Origin: Diphasiastrum complanatum
Taxonomy: Eukaryota > Streptophyta > Lycopodiopsida > Lycopodiales > Lycopodiaceae
DNA: 45,000 bases
Assembly: GCA_029204225.1 (NCBI GenBank)
Contig: CM055102.1
Span: forward strand, 17,839,723 to 17,884,722
Direction: 5' to 3'
The notes beneath the pieces were generated by a model, which saw nothing but the letters and a program-made list of their open reading frames with translations, had not been told where the DNA came from and made no database searches. Position 1 is the first letter of the stretch; every line of letters starts with the position of its first letter. Made by a program: the position numbers and the translations under genes. Below, one piece after another: positions 1 through 10,317 of the stretch.

Positions 1-755
1 ATAGGAAGGTGTGTAGCCCTTACTTTTCTCTCGTTAAAGATGAGGTTCTAATATTTCCTTGATAGGAAAGACCTACACACTGCAGGGAGAAAATATGAGG
101 TGACATTCTGAAATAAGACATAACTACAAGGTTCGGATACTATAATTATCACATTCATCTCTAATCAAGGTTCGGGAGTTGAAAAGAGTCCGAGCTTTTA
201 TAGATACTGAGTCAAAGCTACAGGGACAATACCAGTATATAAATTTTCGTCTATAAATAATAATAAACCCTAAACTTTAAACAACAATAGGGGACTCTAA
301 ACTTTGATAAACATGTGGGAAAGAAAAATAAAGAACGCAACCATGAGGAAAAATTAAGACGTGCAATGAATTCTTGGAATATTAATGATGACTCAAATCC
401 ATTGAGGATGCAAAGGGGGCTCCCTAGCACTAGAATAGACTTGTCTATGCCAATTGAGTATTTGTTCTATGTTGCCATTAAAGACAACTATGGTAAGGTC
501 AAGATGGTGTGCAGGCGTTGGCATTCTTGAACTTGATGGTTTGCAATATTGAAGAGAGAAAATGGTGCTACTACTTTGAACTCAACAAATCTAAATGGTT
601 GCTTGTGGTTCATTTAGATTCAAACAAGTGTCAATGTTTTGTGAAAAATTGGCAAAATCTAGCTTTGTTATTTTACAATTGTTGTTTATGAGAAAATCTC
701 ACACGTGTGGAACATGTTCCCATGTGTGGAAAATAGAAAAAAATATTTTTAGTCA
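1..755. other. Unassigned DNA left of copia I
   Basis: No gene is recognisable here. A short open frame at 315-530 shows no known motif and runs into stops in every continuation. A perfect 10-bp palindrome CACACGTGTG at 700-709 (a G-box-like core) lies just left of the LTR that follows and resembles motifs in the LTR-like stretch at 4.9-5.3 kb. Confidence 0.4.
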
Positions 756-1417
756 TGTTGAGTTAGGTGTACTTAAAGTTTTATAGACACGGGTCTATCT
801 ATGTGTAATTAGGTGATAGGGCCATTTTTGGCATTAGAGGCAAAATAGGCAAGTACACATGTCAAAGCATGATTAGGCCTAAAGTAGTTGTGATGTAGCT
901 AGAGTCAAGTTAGGCTTATGAAATTTGTCAAGTAGAGGTTTGGTGTTTGACATGTCCCAGGGATGAGTTGGCATGAGAGTTAGGTTCCAATCACAAGAGA
1001 GATATTCATCAATTTGGCCCAATCAAGTTTGAGGGCTCATATGTCACTCAACCACTAGGATTTAGAGGAGAAAAAGAAGGGATCCAATCATGTTTCACTC
1101 CCCTTAATGTTAGACTACTACTTATATGTGTCAAACACTCATTCTATGTAAGTTTTTTGGAGTTAATTGATTTTCTCTCTCTACTTGAGTTTTCTTGATT
1201 AGATTCTCTCTCTACCTAAGAGGAGGGCAATTTCATACTTAGTTTGCTGTAGTACAAGTCTCCACATGTGTGAAAGAACTTGTTGGTTGATGTATGCATG
1301 TAGTAATGTGCTCTTGCCTTAGATTTATGGAATCTATGTGTGATCTATGTGCAATCACAAAGTCTTAGGAGATGAATAACACACTTTGTGGCACTCCCAC
1401 ACATGTGAGATTCAACA
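756..1417 (+). repeat. LTR of copia I
   Basis: The stretch starts TGTTGAG and ends GATTCAACA, giving an imperfect TGTTGA/TCAACA inverted end pair, and it lies directly against a copia-type primer-binding site. Its length, about 660 bp, is close to the 650-bp LTR of the intact copia at 34663. The right edge is well fixed by the PBS; the left edge is chosen from the inverted ends and is less sure. I found no matching second LTR in the window, so target duplication and age cannot be judged. Confidence 0.6.
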
Positions 1418-1430
1418 TGGTATTAGAGCT
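1418..1430 (+). other. Primer-binding site of copia I
   Basis: TGGTATTAGAGCT follows the LTR end without a gap. It differs by one base from TGGTATCAGAGC, the copia primer site complementary to initiator tRNA-Met, which is also present at 35313. Confidence 0.8.
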
Positions 1431-1869
1431 AGTCTAATATATCCATGCAAATGTCAAGTTTGATGTGAAAATTTGTCTTGAAATCAAGATTTTGTGAGTG
1501 TAGATGCATCTCCTTGTCTATCTTTGTGATTTTAGGATCAAGAAGGATCATAATCATAATGAATGGACCTGGCCTAGTACTGTACGGAATTCACTGCTCA
1601 GACACGTGTGAGGTACAACCAACTTTGATGGTTTGGTTCTCCTCCAAGTCAGATCCAAAATCTATGCTAGATAGCTTGTTTGAAAGCTAGAAAAGCTAGT
1701 GTTTGATGCAATTTGTTTCAAACCAATTGGATGAGCCAATCAAAAGCTATAGCCTTTTGAATGAGGGTAGGTAGGGCACCTAGACCTATATGGACACTTT
1801 TGGTTTGGTCCATCTCTTGCTTGTTTACTAAGGAATCAAATTTTTCAAAGCTTAGAGTGATGAGAGTGC

Positions 1870-3247
1870 CCCAAACTATGTTTTGAGAGTCAAAGATCTT
1901 CATAGAGAGCTTGCTTGCATAGGAGACAACCTCAATCCAAAAGAGCTAGTGCAAGTGATCCTAAATGGATTGAAGGAAGAGTTTGACAATCTTGTTCAAT
2001 CTTATGCAATCAAGGAGGAGCTTCCAAGCTTGGAGTCACTACAAGGAGTTCTCATTTTCGAGGAGTGTAGGCAAGAGAACAAGCTTATGAGGATCAATCA
2101 ACTTTACTTGAAGAATGATGGAGAGGTGAAGGCATACTTCACAAAGGACAAGACAAGAGGAAGGAGCAAATAGCATCATCAACATTTCAAGAAGGACAAG
2201 TCAAAGGAGGAGAGTGATGTGGAGTCATCACAACCATAAACAAGTTGCAAATCCAACAAGAAGTGCTTCTTTTGTGGTAAGAAGAGGCATTTTTCTTCTA
2301 ATTGTTTCAAGAAGAAAGAGTTTCTCAAGCAAGCTAATCTAGCCGAAGAGAGTGAAGGTGAGATAGAAGGAGGTTATGAATAAGTTTCTCTCATGATTTC
2401 TTTGTACTCCTCTTCTAGTTTTGAAGCTGAAAATTCATGGTGGATAGATAGTGGATCTAGTTCTCACATGACTAGTTAAAGAATATCTTTCACTTCTCTT
2501 GCACCTTAAAATGGTTCTAAAAGTTCATTTTCTTTCCTATTGATGGTGAATGCAAGATAGAGGGAATTGGTAGTGTACTATTTTGTGATTCCACTATGAT
2601 TCTCAAATATGTACTTTATGTGCCTAATCTCACTATGAATGTCATTAGCGTTGGCAAGATGTTAGATGATGGTTTCCAAGTTGATTTTGGAAAAGATGCT
2701 TGCTTGGTTAAAAGGGATGGTGATGTGGTAGCAAGTGGGACTAGATGTGGTAATTTTTTCAAGATTGATGCTAATCCTTGTGGAAGTGTGCCCAAGAGGA
2801 GCTTGGATTATCTCAAGGAGGAGAAGGCAAGTGATCTACCTCAACCTCCAAGATGGTAAGACTCATGAAGGTGGTGCTTTGGCGAATGCACATGGAGAGT
2901 TATTGCCAAGGAGATCTACTCATAAATTTCCTTATCTTGTTCATTTGGATAATTTCATTTCATCATATAGAAGCAAAGATGGTGCTATTTCATGTGACTT
3001 CTTACTTGAAGACTTCAATTGGAGGTATCTCTTATCAAAGGTGCTTGATATGAAGATTGCAATAGTTGATACTTTAGGGATCTTTAGATCCATATGCTTT
3101 GCCAATATTCCTTTGCATAGAAGGAATAAGGAGGATCTAATCTCAATCAAGAGGATGATGGTAAGATTCTCAAATCTACCAAAAATCCAAGTGTATGATG
3201 GAGATTTGCCAAGGCTTGAGGAGGAGCCTTCTCAACACACTTATTAA
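1870..3247 (+). pseudogene. Copia I gag/protease/pre-integrase remnant
   Basis: This is a broken Ty1/copia polyprotein. The 1883-2173 frame carries a gag segment (LACIGDNLNPKELVQVILNG) closely similar to the gag at 36186-36569. A zinc knuckle CFFCGKKRHFSSNC (CX2CX4HX4C) is encoded at about 2259-2310, and the protease active site WWIDSGSSSHM at about 2440-2470. The 2596-2859 frame matches the segment between protease and GAG-pre-integrase (YVLYVPNLTMNVISVGKM). After about 2860 the similarity fades; LVHLDN near 2935 may be a relic of the integrase start. The N-terminal half of gag, most of integrase, RT and RNase H are missing, and there are several stops and frame changes. It is certainly a retrotransposon relic; its exact right edge is not. 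Confidence 0.8.
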
Positions 3248-4254
3248 ATCAAATTAGAGTATTGAGTCAAATGAATATGCTAATTCTACTTGGTTCTAAC
3301 TTTGAAGTCATTAGAGCCGATAGGATTGATTATGTAGAAAAACACAAAGTCTAATGACTATTAATTATAGAAGTAAATGACAAAAATATTAGACAAGTCT
3401 ATATGAGAATGAAGGACAGAACGATAAGGCAGAGTAGCGTAACATACATATTGACATTATTCTGAATACAATGAGCCAATAAATTGATTCAGAAAGTAAA
3501 GAAATACAAGTTAGGTGAATGATGCACAAGCCTGATTGTAGTAATAGTTGCGTACTCAAAACTAGCTCTTAGTTCTATAATGGTTACAATGATTCGAAGA
3601 TCATTCAATAGCTTATTCTGACTCTCTATCTGAACGTAATCGATGTAATAACATCTACAGTGTTTGTTGATTAATTAGAATGATCATCTGATTCTAAATG
3701 CTCGATTGCTTGATACAGCATTGACTTGTTTTATTAGATGATTATAGACAAATATACAAAATGTATAAAGACATTGTCTGAGGTGGATCTTGGCGACGAT
3801 CATGCTTGTCCCTATTCCAGGTGAGCAACAGTCATGGTTGTTGCTATTTGGACTTGGTGATCGTGGCTGTCAGAAGACAGTCAACAATTTGTCGATTCGA
3901 ATTGGAGTTGCATGGGCTGGAGTTAAGTGTGGGGATTAGCTATCACAATAGATTTTGTCAAGTCAAGGCTTTGACATGTAGATGTTCTTTGTATTTTATG
4001 GCTATATCAACATGAATGCTATGTTATTTGCTTGATCTTAGCTTTAGTTTCATTGCTATGGCTATTTGACTGGGTTTGGCACATGACACTAAATCTCTTC
4101 ATTGTGGTGTGCAAAAATGAGAATCCATAGTTGTCATTAAATACAAAACATGACATGCTCAAATATAAAATTAGCAAAAGCACACTTAGAAACTCTCCCA
4201 TGCAGCCTATGGATCTTCTCACCGGCCCTATATCTAGGACAATATCTAAGTTTT
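3248..4254. other. Unassigned intergenic DNA
   Basis: About 1 kb with no gene or transposon domain that I can support. The open frame at 3806-4015 has no recognisable motif and is probably chance. Confidence 0.4.
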
Positions 4255-5311
4255 CTTGTGAAGAAGGATTAGTTTTTGACAAATGAATAAATGGAAAAGA
4301 TGAGCAAGCCTAAGTGAAGAGCGAGGTAAACCTAACAAAAAACTACATGTGTCATGAAAGAAAATCCTTGTGTACACACGTGATACCTAACCTATATAAA
4401 GGGCATAAACTCATCAATGCATGTGCTATTGACACTAGTTGATATGCAGTTGAGAGTGTCAATGAGGCATTTGTATGGCCACACCACTTGAAGATCTTAC
4501 GAATCAGGTGGAAAACATTTATTCATTTGAACACAATGTAGAATCTGATAAATTTAATTCAATCCATAGCAACATGATTGAGAAAGTCTAAGAGATGCAT
4601 ACGTTAATGTGAAATGTAAAATGATTGCTTTAACATTACATTACCCATTGAGCATAAACTCTTCCCAAATAATCATGCTATCATCACTCATCCCTATTGT
4701 AGGACAAGCCATTTTGAGTCCTTTTCTCCTAAGGATTCATTCAATTCACAAGAGTGATTGGTTCCATTACTATCAACATCTCCATCAAAACTAGCACCTA
4801 TAATTGACACAACGTAGATCTATAAGCAAGAGCAATCTAAACAATGTGTTTAATGATCAAATAGGCCTCACACGTGTGAGCCATAGCCTGCTGTATGATG
4901 CAAAATCCTCAAGATCTCTTTAAATTTTTGTTACCAAATGAACTCCGAATTGGAATATATTCAAAAAGCTTGAGTCTTGGACTAACTTGACTTGTTTCAC
5001 ACGTGTGGAACAGTACATCCACATGTTTCACATGTGTGGGACTGTACATCCACTTGTCCTTTGGCTCCTCCTCAGGTCTCATACAAGTCTATGGTGCACA
5101 AGTAAATTGCACCTCTTAAATAAAGCTAGAATCTAGGAACATGCATTTTAACTTGAAAAAAACTTGCCTATTTGCCTTAACGGCTCTTAAGATTATGTAC
5201 AAGCTAACCTAGGCCTATGCTTCACATGTGGGAACAGGCTCCACACATGTCGAATGACATTATGTACATAAATTTGCCCTAATTAAGCTATATTTTGCCA
5301 TATTTCTCACA
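4255..5311 (-). repeat. Probable LTR, minus strand, lower edge unresolved
   Basis: Read on the minus strand, a purine tract ends at 5312 and is followed at 5311 by TGTGAGAAATATGG, the arrangement of polypurine tract and 3' LTR. A TATA-like TTTATATAGG lies at about 4393-4402 on the minus strand, as expected for an LTR promoter, and the stretch is rich in CACGTG/CATGTG palindromes. The end of the LTR is not seen clearly; 4255 is a guess a little beyond the TATA box. No second copy was found above 6514. It could be a solo or 3' LTR of the unit that holds the 5536-6513 frame. Confidence 0.4.
4867..5007. promoter_or_regulatory. Clustered G-box palindromes
   Basis: A 14-bp perfect palindrome CTCACACGTGTGAG lies at 4867-4880 and CACACGTGTG at 4998-5007, followed by CACATGTG variants to about 5250. 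CACGTG is the core bound by plant bZIP and bHLH factors. A regulatory role is inference from the motif. Confidence 0.4.
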
Positions 5312-5327
5312 ATCCTCCTCAAAAAAT
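5312..5327 (-). other. Polypurine tract
   Basis: On the minus strand the bases read TTTTTTGAGGAGGATT, immediately before a TGTGAG LTR-like start. This is the expected form and position of a plus-strand priming site. Confidence 0.5.
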
Positions 5328-5535
5328 AGCTTGATAACTATACAAAGCTTCAAGGATTGATTATGGCTTCATGAATACAACATTTATAGGTACAAAAATT
5401 TGAAAATCAGCCACTAAAAACTGAACTTAATAAAAAAACCACCATCATAATAAGATCCTTGATGAAAATCCATTCCCAAGCACCATGAAGAGCATTCCAC
5501 CATCCTAGCATCTTTGCCATTGGTTCCTTCCATGC

Positions 5536-6513
5536 TTAGAGAAGATCCTTGATCCTAAAGCTCCTCCTCCTTGAAAATGGTTGCTCTTCCTTGACAAAAA
5601 TCCGAGGCCACATTGCCTCATAATGATCACAAAGATCCATCATGTTGCCAAGATCGTAAAGATTAAGCATACCAAGATTTCCAAGATTATGCATGCTAGA
5701 ATAACAAGTATTTTGCATCATTTCTCTAATCTTATATTGATTAGTGATCTTGAACTCATTGAGGCTACATACTTGCTTATGGATATAAGTGTCCTTTGAG
5801 GATGATGCACTTATTCTCATAAGAAGATTACAAAATGCCTCAAACCATGAAAAACGCCACTCATCCAACACATGGCCGAAGTAACCACTCTTACTTGCAT
5901 AAAATCCAAAAGCAAGTAGATTGATATACCAATCATTAGCTAATGACATGCTATCCAATGAAAGATCACAAAACTCCAAAGTCTTGTAGTCCATCAAAGC
6001 ATCATAGCTATCACATGAAGTTTCTTCATCAACAAATGATGATTTAGCCACACAAGCTTCCAACTTCATTTTATTAGCACATTTACACAAGATGCTAAAC
6101 ATCATAGCTCTTAATGATAAGAAATAGAACAAAATTTGTCTACCATCATAAGCTATGAAAGGTTCCAAAGAAGTAGATTCACCATTGCCTATTGCATTTC
6201 CAAAATGTATCTTTGAGTGGATCGGTTTCAATGATGATAACTTTCTGGTAGAACTTGGAAAGTGCAACTTAGGTGCTTTAGCCAAAGCATGACGACAAGT
6301 ACGCAGGTAGTGGAGATCGTGAAAGTAATGATGGAGGTAGTGGAGGAGGCTATAGGTAGGGGAGGTGAAAGGCATGAGGAAGGAAGCGTTGGAGGCACCA
6401 ATGGTAGGAGACCTTAGGGTGACATGCATGACGTAGTACAAGAGACAACAAAGAGGTACTTGTGTAAGTCGTAGTACATCAGTCAAGAGACACCAAAGAG
6501 TTAGTGAGACCAT
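5536..6513 (-). CDS. Hypothetical 325-codon frame in an LTR-type unit
   Basis: An uninterrupted minus-strand frame begins with ATG at 6513 and ends about 210 bp before the polypurine tract at 5312-5327. I do not recognise the protein. The first 60 or so residues are rich in Leu, Tyr and His and the stretch may not be real coding. From about residue 95 the composition looks more protein-like, with acidic and aromatic segments (VDEETSCDSYDALMDYKTLE, HVLDEWRFSWFEAFCNLLMR) and a basic C-terminus (QPFSRRRSFRIKDLL). No gag, protease, RT or integrase motif is present. Its place before a PPT and LTR suggests the 3' internal part of a non-autonomous LTR element, or a sequence such an element acquired. 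It could also be chance, as long frames occur in purine-biased strands. Confidence 0.35.
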   Translation of the reverse strand: MVSLTLWCLLTDVLRLTQVPLCCLLYYVMHVTLRSPTIGASNASFLMPFTSPTYSLLHYLHHYFHDLHYLRTCRHALAKAPKLHFPSSTRKLSSLKPIHSKIHFGNAIGNGESTSLEPFIAYDGRQILFYFLSLRAMMFSILCKCANKMKLEACVAKSSFVDEETSCDSYDALMDYKTLEFCDLSLDSMSLANDWYINLLAFGFYASKSGYFGHVLDEWRFSWFEAFCNLLMRISASSSKDTYIHKQVCSLNEFKITNQYKIREMMQNTCYSSMHNLGNLGMLNLYDLGNMMDLCDHYEAMWPRIFVKEEQPFSRRRSFRIKDLL

Positions 6514-7063
6514 TAACTCAAACTAAAACACAATAGCGTAATTGTAAGTGATTTCCATTTGTCAGTTGCATGATCATTAACTATGTGTGTTTTATTGTAA
6601 GTGACTTCGGCCCTAAAGTACCTTAATTTCAAACACCGAACCTCTTCTTAAGTCTTCCATGCACACTTTGACATCTCACATCTTTCTCTAGGCCATGCTT
6701 AGGCCATGTGCTGTGTGACATACATGTGTAGATAGATAAGTTTATGAATATATATATGCATGTTGTCGTGCGGCGGCGGAGTGCGGAGGAATCTATCCCT
6801 TTGTACAAAAAGCTGTAGTCAACTTCTCACACCACGCAAAATTCAAATCCCTACTTTAGTCTTGACACTCCACGTTCTAGTACCTAATCATCATCGCCTT
6901 ATCTATCCCATTCCTGCAAATTGCACTCGGCTCGCTTTCGCCGTACTCATCGTCTGCACTAGGTTATTATTTTTGTTTTATATCAGAAATATACGCTTGC
7001 TCATATAATCCTTGCATTAGAGCGAACTTAGAACATGATTAATTGCATATCACATACATCACA
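6514..7063 (+). promoter_or_regulatory. Upstream region of the dirigent gene
   Basis: There are three TATA-like candidates upstream of the start codon: TATATATATG near 6749-6758, TTATAT at about 6978-6983 and TATAA at 7004-7008. The last two would give a short leader, the first one of about 260 bp. The sequence does not decide between them. Confidence 0.35.
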
Positions 7064-7085
7064 ATGCAGCTCCTTTCAGCTATAA
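7035..7085 (+). CDS. Overlapping upstream ORF, 16 codons
   Basis: An ATG at 7035 opens a 16-codon frame that ends at TAA 7083-7085. It passes over the dirigent ATG at 7064 in another frame. If transcription begins upstream of 7035, this uORF would reduce initiation at the main start. Use of the uORF is inference and depends on the real transcript start. Confidence 0.3.
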   Translation: MINCISHTSQCSSFQL

Positions 7086-7603
7086 TTCTAGTGGTCTTAA
7101 TCTTCTTTTCTACCGGCTGTGTGCAGGATCATTTGGTAGTGTCAGCGCAGATAGTGTATCTCCAATGGTACATGCACGATACACCTTACAGTGGACCTAA
7201 TTCATCTTCCATACCGGTTACAGGCAGTAATGGCAGTGACTTTCAGACAGAAGTACAGGACAAATTCTTTGGACAGATTTTCGTGTTTGATGATCCGCTA
7301 ACCCTAGGTCCTTCTCCCCAATCAGCAAGCTTTGGAAGAGCTCAAGGTACTTATACATATGTCTCCAGAGAGGAATTTGTTAGTTACGTGAGTTACACAG
7401 TCAGTATCCGTAGTGGAGTATACAACGGCAGCACTCTTAATATACTCGGAGCTTCTCAGTATTTACCAGGAAACAAATATGCGATCGTGGGAGGAACAGG
7501 AGATTTTATTCTTGCAAGGGGAATCCTTAAGGAAGTGGTCGTCAATCTTTTTGGAAATGCATCAGCCACCCTATCACACCATGCCACCGTCTACTTAGAA
7601 TAA
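7064..7603 (+). CDS. Dirigent family protein, secreted
   Basis: An intact 179-residue dirigent protein. Dirigent proteins form an eight-stranded beta-barrel in the cell wall or apoplast and steer stereoselective coupling of phenoxy radicals into lignans, or act in related phenolic and wall-forming steps. I start at ATG 7064 because the longer frame opens with TTG, and because MQLLSAIILVVLIFF gives a clean hydrophobic signal peptide, probably cleaved near VVSAQ at residues 25-29. Family marks are FGQIFVFDDPLT (about 69-80, with the DDP), GRAQGTY (91-97), YNGSTLNILG (120-129) and VGGTGDFILARG (142-153). There are four N-glycosylation sequons (N46, N56, N121, N165), and the mature part has no cysteine. 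Length and single-exon form fit the family. Substrate and subfamily cannot be read from sequence alone. No neighbouring gene suggests a cluster. Confidence 0.93.
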   Translation: MQLLSAIILVVLIFFSTGCVQDHLVVSAQIVYLQWYMHDTPYSGPNSSSIPVTGSNGSDFQTEVQDKFFGQIFVFDDPLTLGPSPQSASFGRAQGTYTYVSREEFVSYVSYTVSIRSGVYNGSTLNILGASQYLPGNKYAIVGGTGDFILARGILKEVVVNLFGNASATLSHHATVYLE

Positions 7604-7699
7604 TCAAACATTTCGTATTCTAGAAAGCTCTGCAATCTAGTGGGCAGTTACAAGTCTGGAGTACAGCTTCTAGAGAGATACGTATGGAACTGCACTAAT

Positions 7700-7705
7700 A
7701 ATAAA
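7700..7705 (+). terminator. Poly(A) signal of the dirigent gene
   Basis: AATAAA lies within AATAATAAATG about 97 bp past the stop codon, in a suitable place for the near-upstream element of plant 3' end formation. Confidence 0.55.
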
Positions 7706-8689
7706 TGAGTTGCAGATCCATATTTTATTTAAAAGCAAATATATTTCTGCGCAAGTTTCACTAAACAGTATAGTAAGGCGTGTTCCTCAGGTGTAAGCTA
7801 CAATGGAAGTGTAGCAGTTCTCTATAGTTATATAAAAATGAATAACATTATTTTATCGTCTCCATAAGACTTGTCCTTTTGAAACGGCCCAGTTGAAGCT
7901 GGCAATTCTCGCTGGATAGAAAATTTGGAAGCTGTTTTTGGTTCTCTCTTATCTTCTATGCATGCCAATGTCCTTATCATTCATTGCCATTGACTATTTT
8001 TTTAGAAGCTTACCATGTTTTGATTATTGATTAGGGTGTTTTTACACACACAAAGAGGGAGAGTCCATTTCAAAACAAGAACATTGGAAAAATTGTGGCA
8101 TACCACAAAGGCCTTGCCATTATTATGGTGTTTTGAGATTTGTAAATATCTGAAATGAGAAATGATCATTCAATAAGAATGGGTGAAAATTATTTAATCA
8201 TTTTCAAACTTTACAAAAAATTATTATTATTTTTATATTTGAATATTTATCATGTCACAAACTTAAAATCAAGTCACAATATTATGCATAATTTTTAAGA
8301 TAGTAGAATTTTTATTGTTGCAATCAGTTTTCAAAAAAAATAAAAAATTTTATTAGTAAGTATTTGTAGTTTTACAGCTAAATAATCAATGTTCACAGAA
8401 GTATTAGTAAATTTCAAGATGTAATATTTACGATTTCACGATGCACATTCACAATTGCAGAAAATGAAGGTCATAATCTACTATGTATGAATTGATGAAA
8501 TTAGTGATAAATTTCACAATTTTCAATTGCATGACTAAATCACAAACATGATCACAATTTGTTCAATTAAATACTCACAATATTACAATCTGTACTAAGA
8601 AATTTCATCATAAATATTTATGAGAGTAACCACAAATATCATGATTCGGTACTCATTGATTTCATGATTCGATATAATTAATGAAATTC
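7706..8689. other. AT-rich intergenic DNA
   Basis: No gene is seen. From about 8160 the sequence is very AT-rich with many irregular CACAAT and ATTTCA words, like a decayed short-unit repeat, but no clear period. I found no 3' LTR of copia II here. Confidence 0.45.
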
Positions 8690-9062
8690 ACATTTGATAT
8701 AAAAACAAATCACGATTTATCATGACTAGGATCTTGCAAAAATTGACTAACAACACCAACAACATAATAAAAATATCAGGTCGTGTGTGTGCCAAATAAA
8801 TCAAACTACCCACCAGCTGTCTATACAAATAAGCATCCACTTTCTCAGATTCATCATATGCAGTAAGCTTCGTGTTGACATCCATAGGTGTACTCAAAGG
8901 CTTACAATCCTGCATATTGAACTTATAAAGCAAATCTCGTGCATATTTGCTTTGTGTAAGAAAGACCACATTTTCCTTTTGCCATACTTCAATGCCAAGA
9001 CAATAGTGCATCAATCCTAGATCGCTCATGTCAAAAGCATTGGAAAGATCTGATTTGATTTC
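8690..9062 (-). pseudogene. Copia II reverse transcriptase, C-terminal remnant
   Basis: The minus strand encodes the last part of a copia RT: DLSNAFDMSDLGLMHYCLGI, VFLTQSKYARDLLYKFNM and VGSLIYLAHTRPDI are family-typical. The fingers and palm, including the catalytic YVDD, are absent because the frame joins directly to the pre-RT linker at about 9060. RNase H and the 3' LTR are also gone; similarity ends near 8700. This copy cannot have supplied its own RT. Confidence 0.85.
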
Positions 9063-9426
9063 ATGATTTGATTTCCATAGCTTCACGCCACTCCTCGTGC
9101 TCCTTTGCTTTATCAAAAGTTTTTGGTTCTTGAGCCTTGAGCACAGAACCCATTAGGGCTAGATTCATCTCTAATCTTGCAGGAGGTTTTTGATTTCTAC
9201 TTGATCTTCTAAGCTCTCCCTGCTCACTAGATTCATGAGTATCTCCCTTCTTTGCAACATTTGTGACTGATAAGTACCATTTAGGTACTCTCTTAGGAAT
9301 TTCAGCATCAGGCTTGCCTTTGTCCAATGGATTTTCTATATCAAAATCCACTTTCTTCTTGACCTGTACTTTCGCTCCCTCATCAAAAGGTTCAGTGATT
9401 ACTTCAGATTGTTCACCTTGGCCCAT
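9061..9426 (-). pseudogene. Copia II integrase-RT linker
   Basis: This 121-codon stretch continues the frame of the integrase above after one in-frame TAG. It is acidic and basic by turns, with the RRSSRNQKPPARLE segment and the KEHEEWREAME segment that in copia polyproteins directly precedes RT. It ends at a TGA created at the deletion junction. Confidence 0.8.
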
Positions 9427-9462
9427 CTCGTCAAACGTAGCATCTCTAAAAATTACAAGCTT

Positions 9463-10314
9463 CTATGCATTTGTGTCATACATCCTGTATGCCTTGGCCT
9501 TCTCATCGTATCCAAGGAAAATACGCTTGATAGCTTTTGCATCCAATTTCCTTCGTTTCTCATCAGGAATATGAGCATAAGCATCACAACCAAATACTCT
9601 CAAATGAGAAATATTAGGTTTCTTTCCAGTTACAGCTTCATAAGGTGTCTTACCTTCCACGGATTTTGTAGGACACCGACTCAGAATGTGCATAGCTGTG
9701 CTACAAGCTTCCGCCCAAAAGGTGTTTGGCAGACCCTTGCTTTTGAGCATCGCCCTGGCCATCTCAACAATAGATCTGTTCTTTCGTTCTGCAACTCCAT
9801 TTTGCTGTGGTGAATAAGGTGTTGTAGTCTTCCTCTTGATCCCTTGATCTTTGCAGAAATCAATAAATTCTGTCAAAAAATACTCACCACCTCCATCAGA
9901 TCTCAAAGTTTTGATGCAACATCATGTTTGCTTTTCAACTAATGCCTTGAATTCCTTGAACTTAGCAAAAGCATCTGATTTCTTGCTTATGAAATAAATC
10001 CAAATGCATCTGCTATAATCATCAATGAAGGTGATAAGATAATAGTAGCCACTAAGAGATCTAGTTTGCATAGGTCCACATAGATCACTGTGGACAAGAT
10101 CTAGGATGCCACTGGCTCTCCTTGCTCCATTTTTGGGAAACCTCTCTTTGTGTTGTTTTCCCAAAATGCAACCTTCACAAATTTTTCCTTCAAAAGAAAT
10201 ATCAGACAATCCTATAACTAGATTACCTGTTTTGAGAATTTGTAAACTTTGAGCACTAATATGACCAAATCGTTGATGCCAAAGATCACTGCTTCTATCA
10301 ACCGTGCTTACCAT
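9463..10314 (-). pseudogene. Copia II GAG-pre-integrase and integrase
   Basis: The zinc-binding pre-integrase domain reads LWHQRFGHIS and later CEGCILGK (HHCC type), followed by the integrase core. The first catalytic Asp is in LVHSDLCGPM, the second Asp in the FIDDYSR segment or the RSDGGGEY motif, and the Glu in PQQNGVAERKNR. A VFGCDAYAHIPDEKRRKLD tail closes the core. Two frames (9922-10314 and 9463-9906) are split by a stop near 9910, and another TAG follows at 9463. Without those it would be a nearly complete domain, which suggests modest age. Confidence 0.9.
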
Positions 10315-10317
10315 AGC

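Noticed and set aside
6760-7008. 82-codon frame upstream of the dirigent gene
   Set aside because: It has no motif and lies in the probable promoter or leader of the dirigent gene.
7043-7063. Longer dirigent start at 7043
   Set aside because: The codon there is TTG, and the added residues come before a clean signal peptide that starts at ATG 7064.
7413-7598. 61-codon frame inside the dirigent gene
   Set aside because: It is an out-of-frame shadow of a strongly supported gene.
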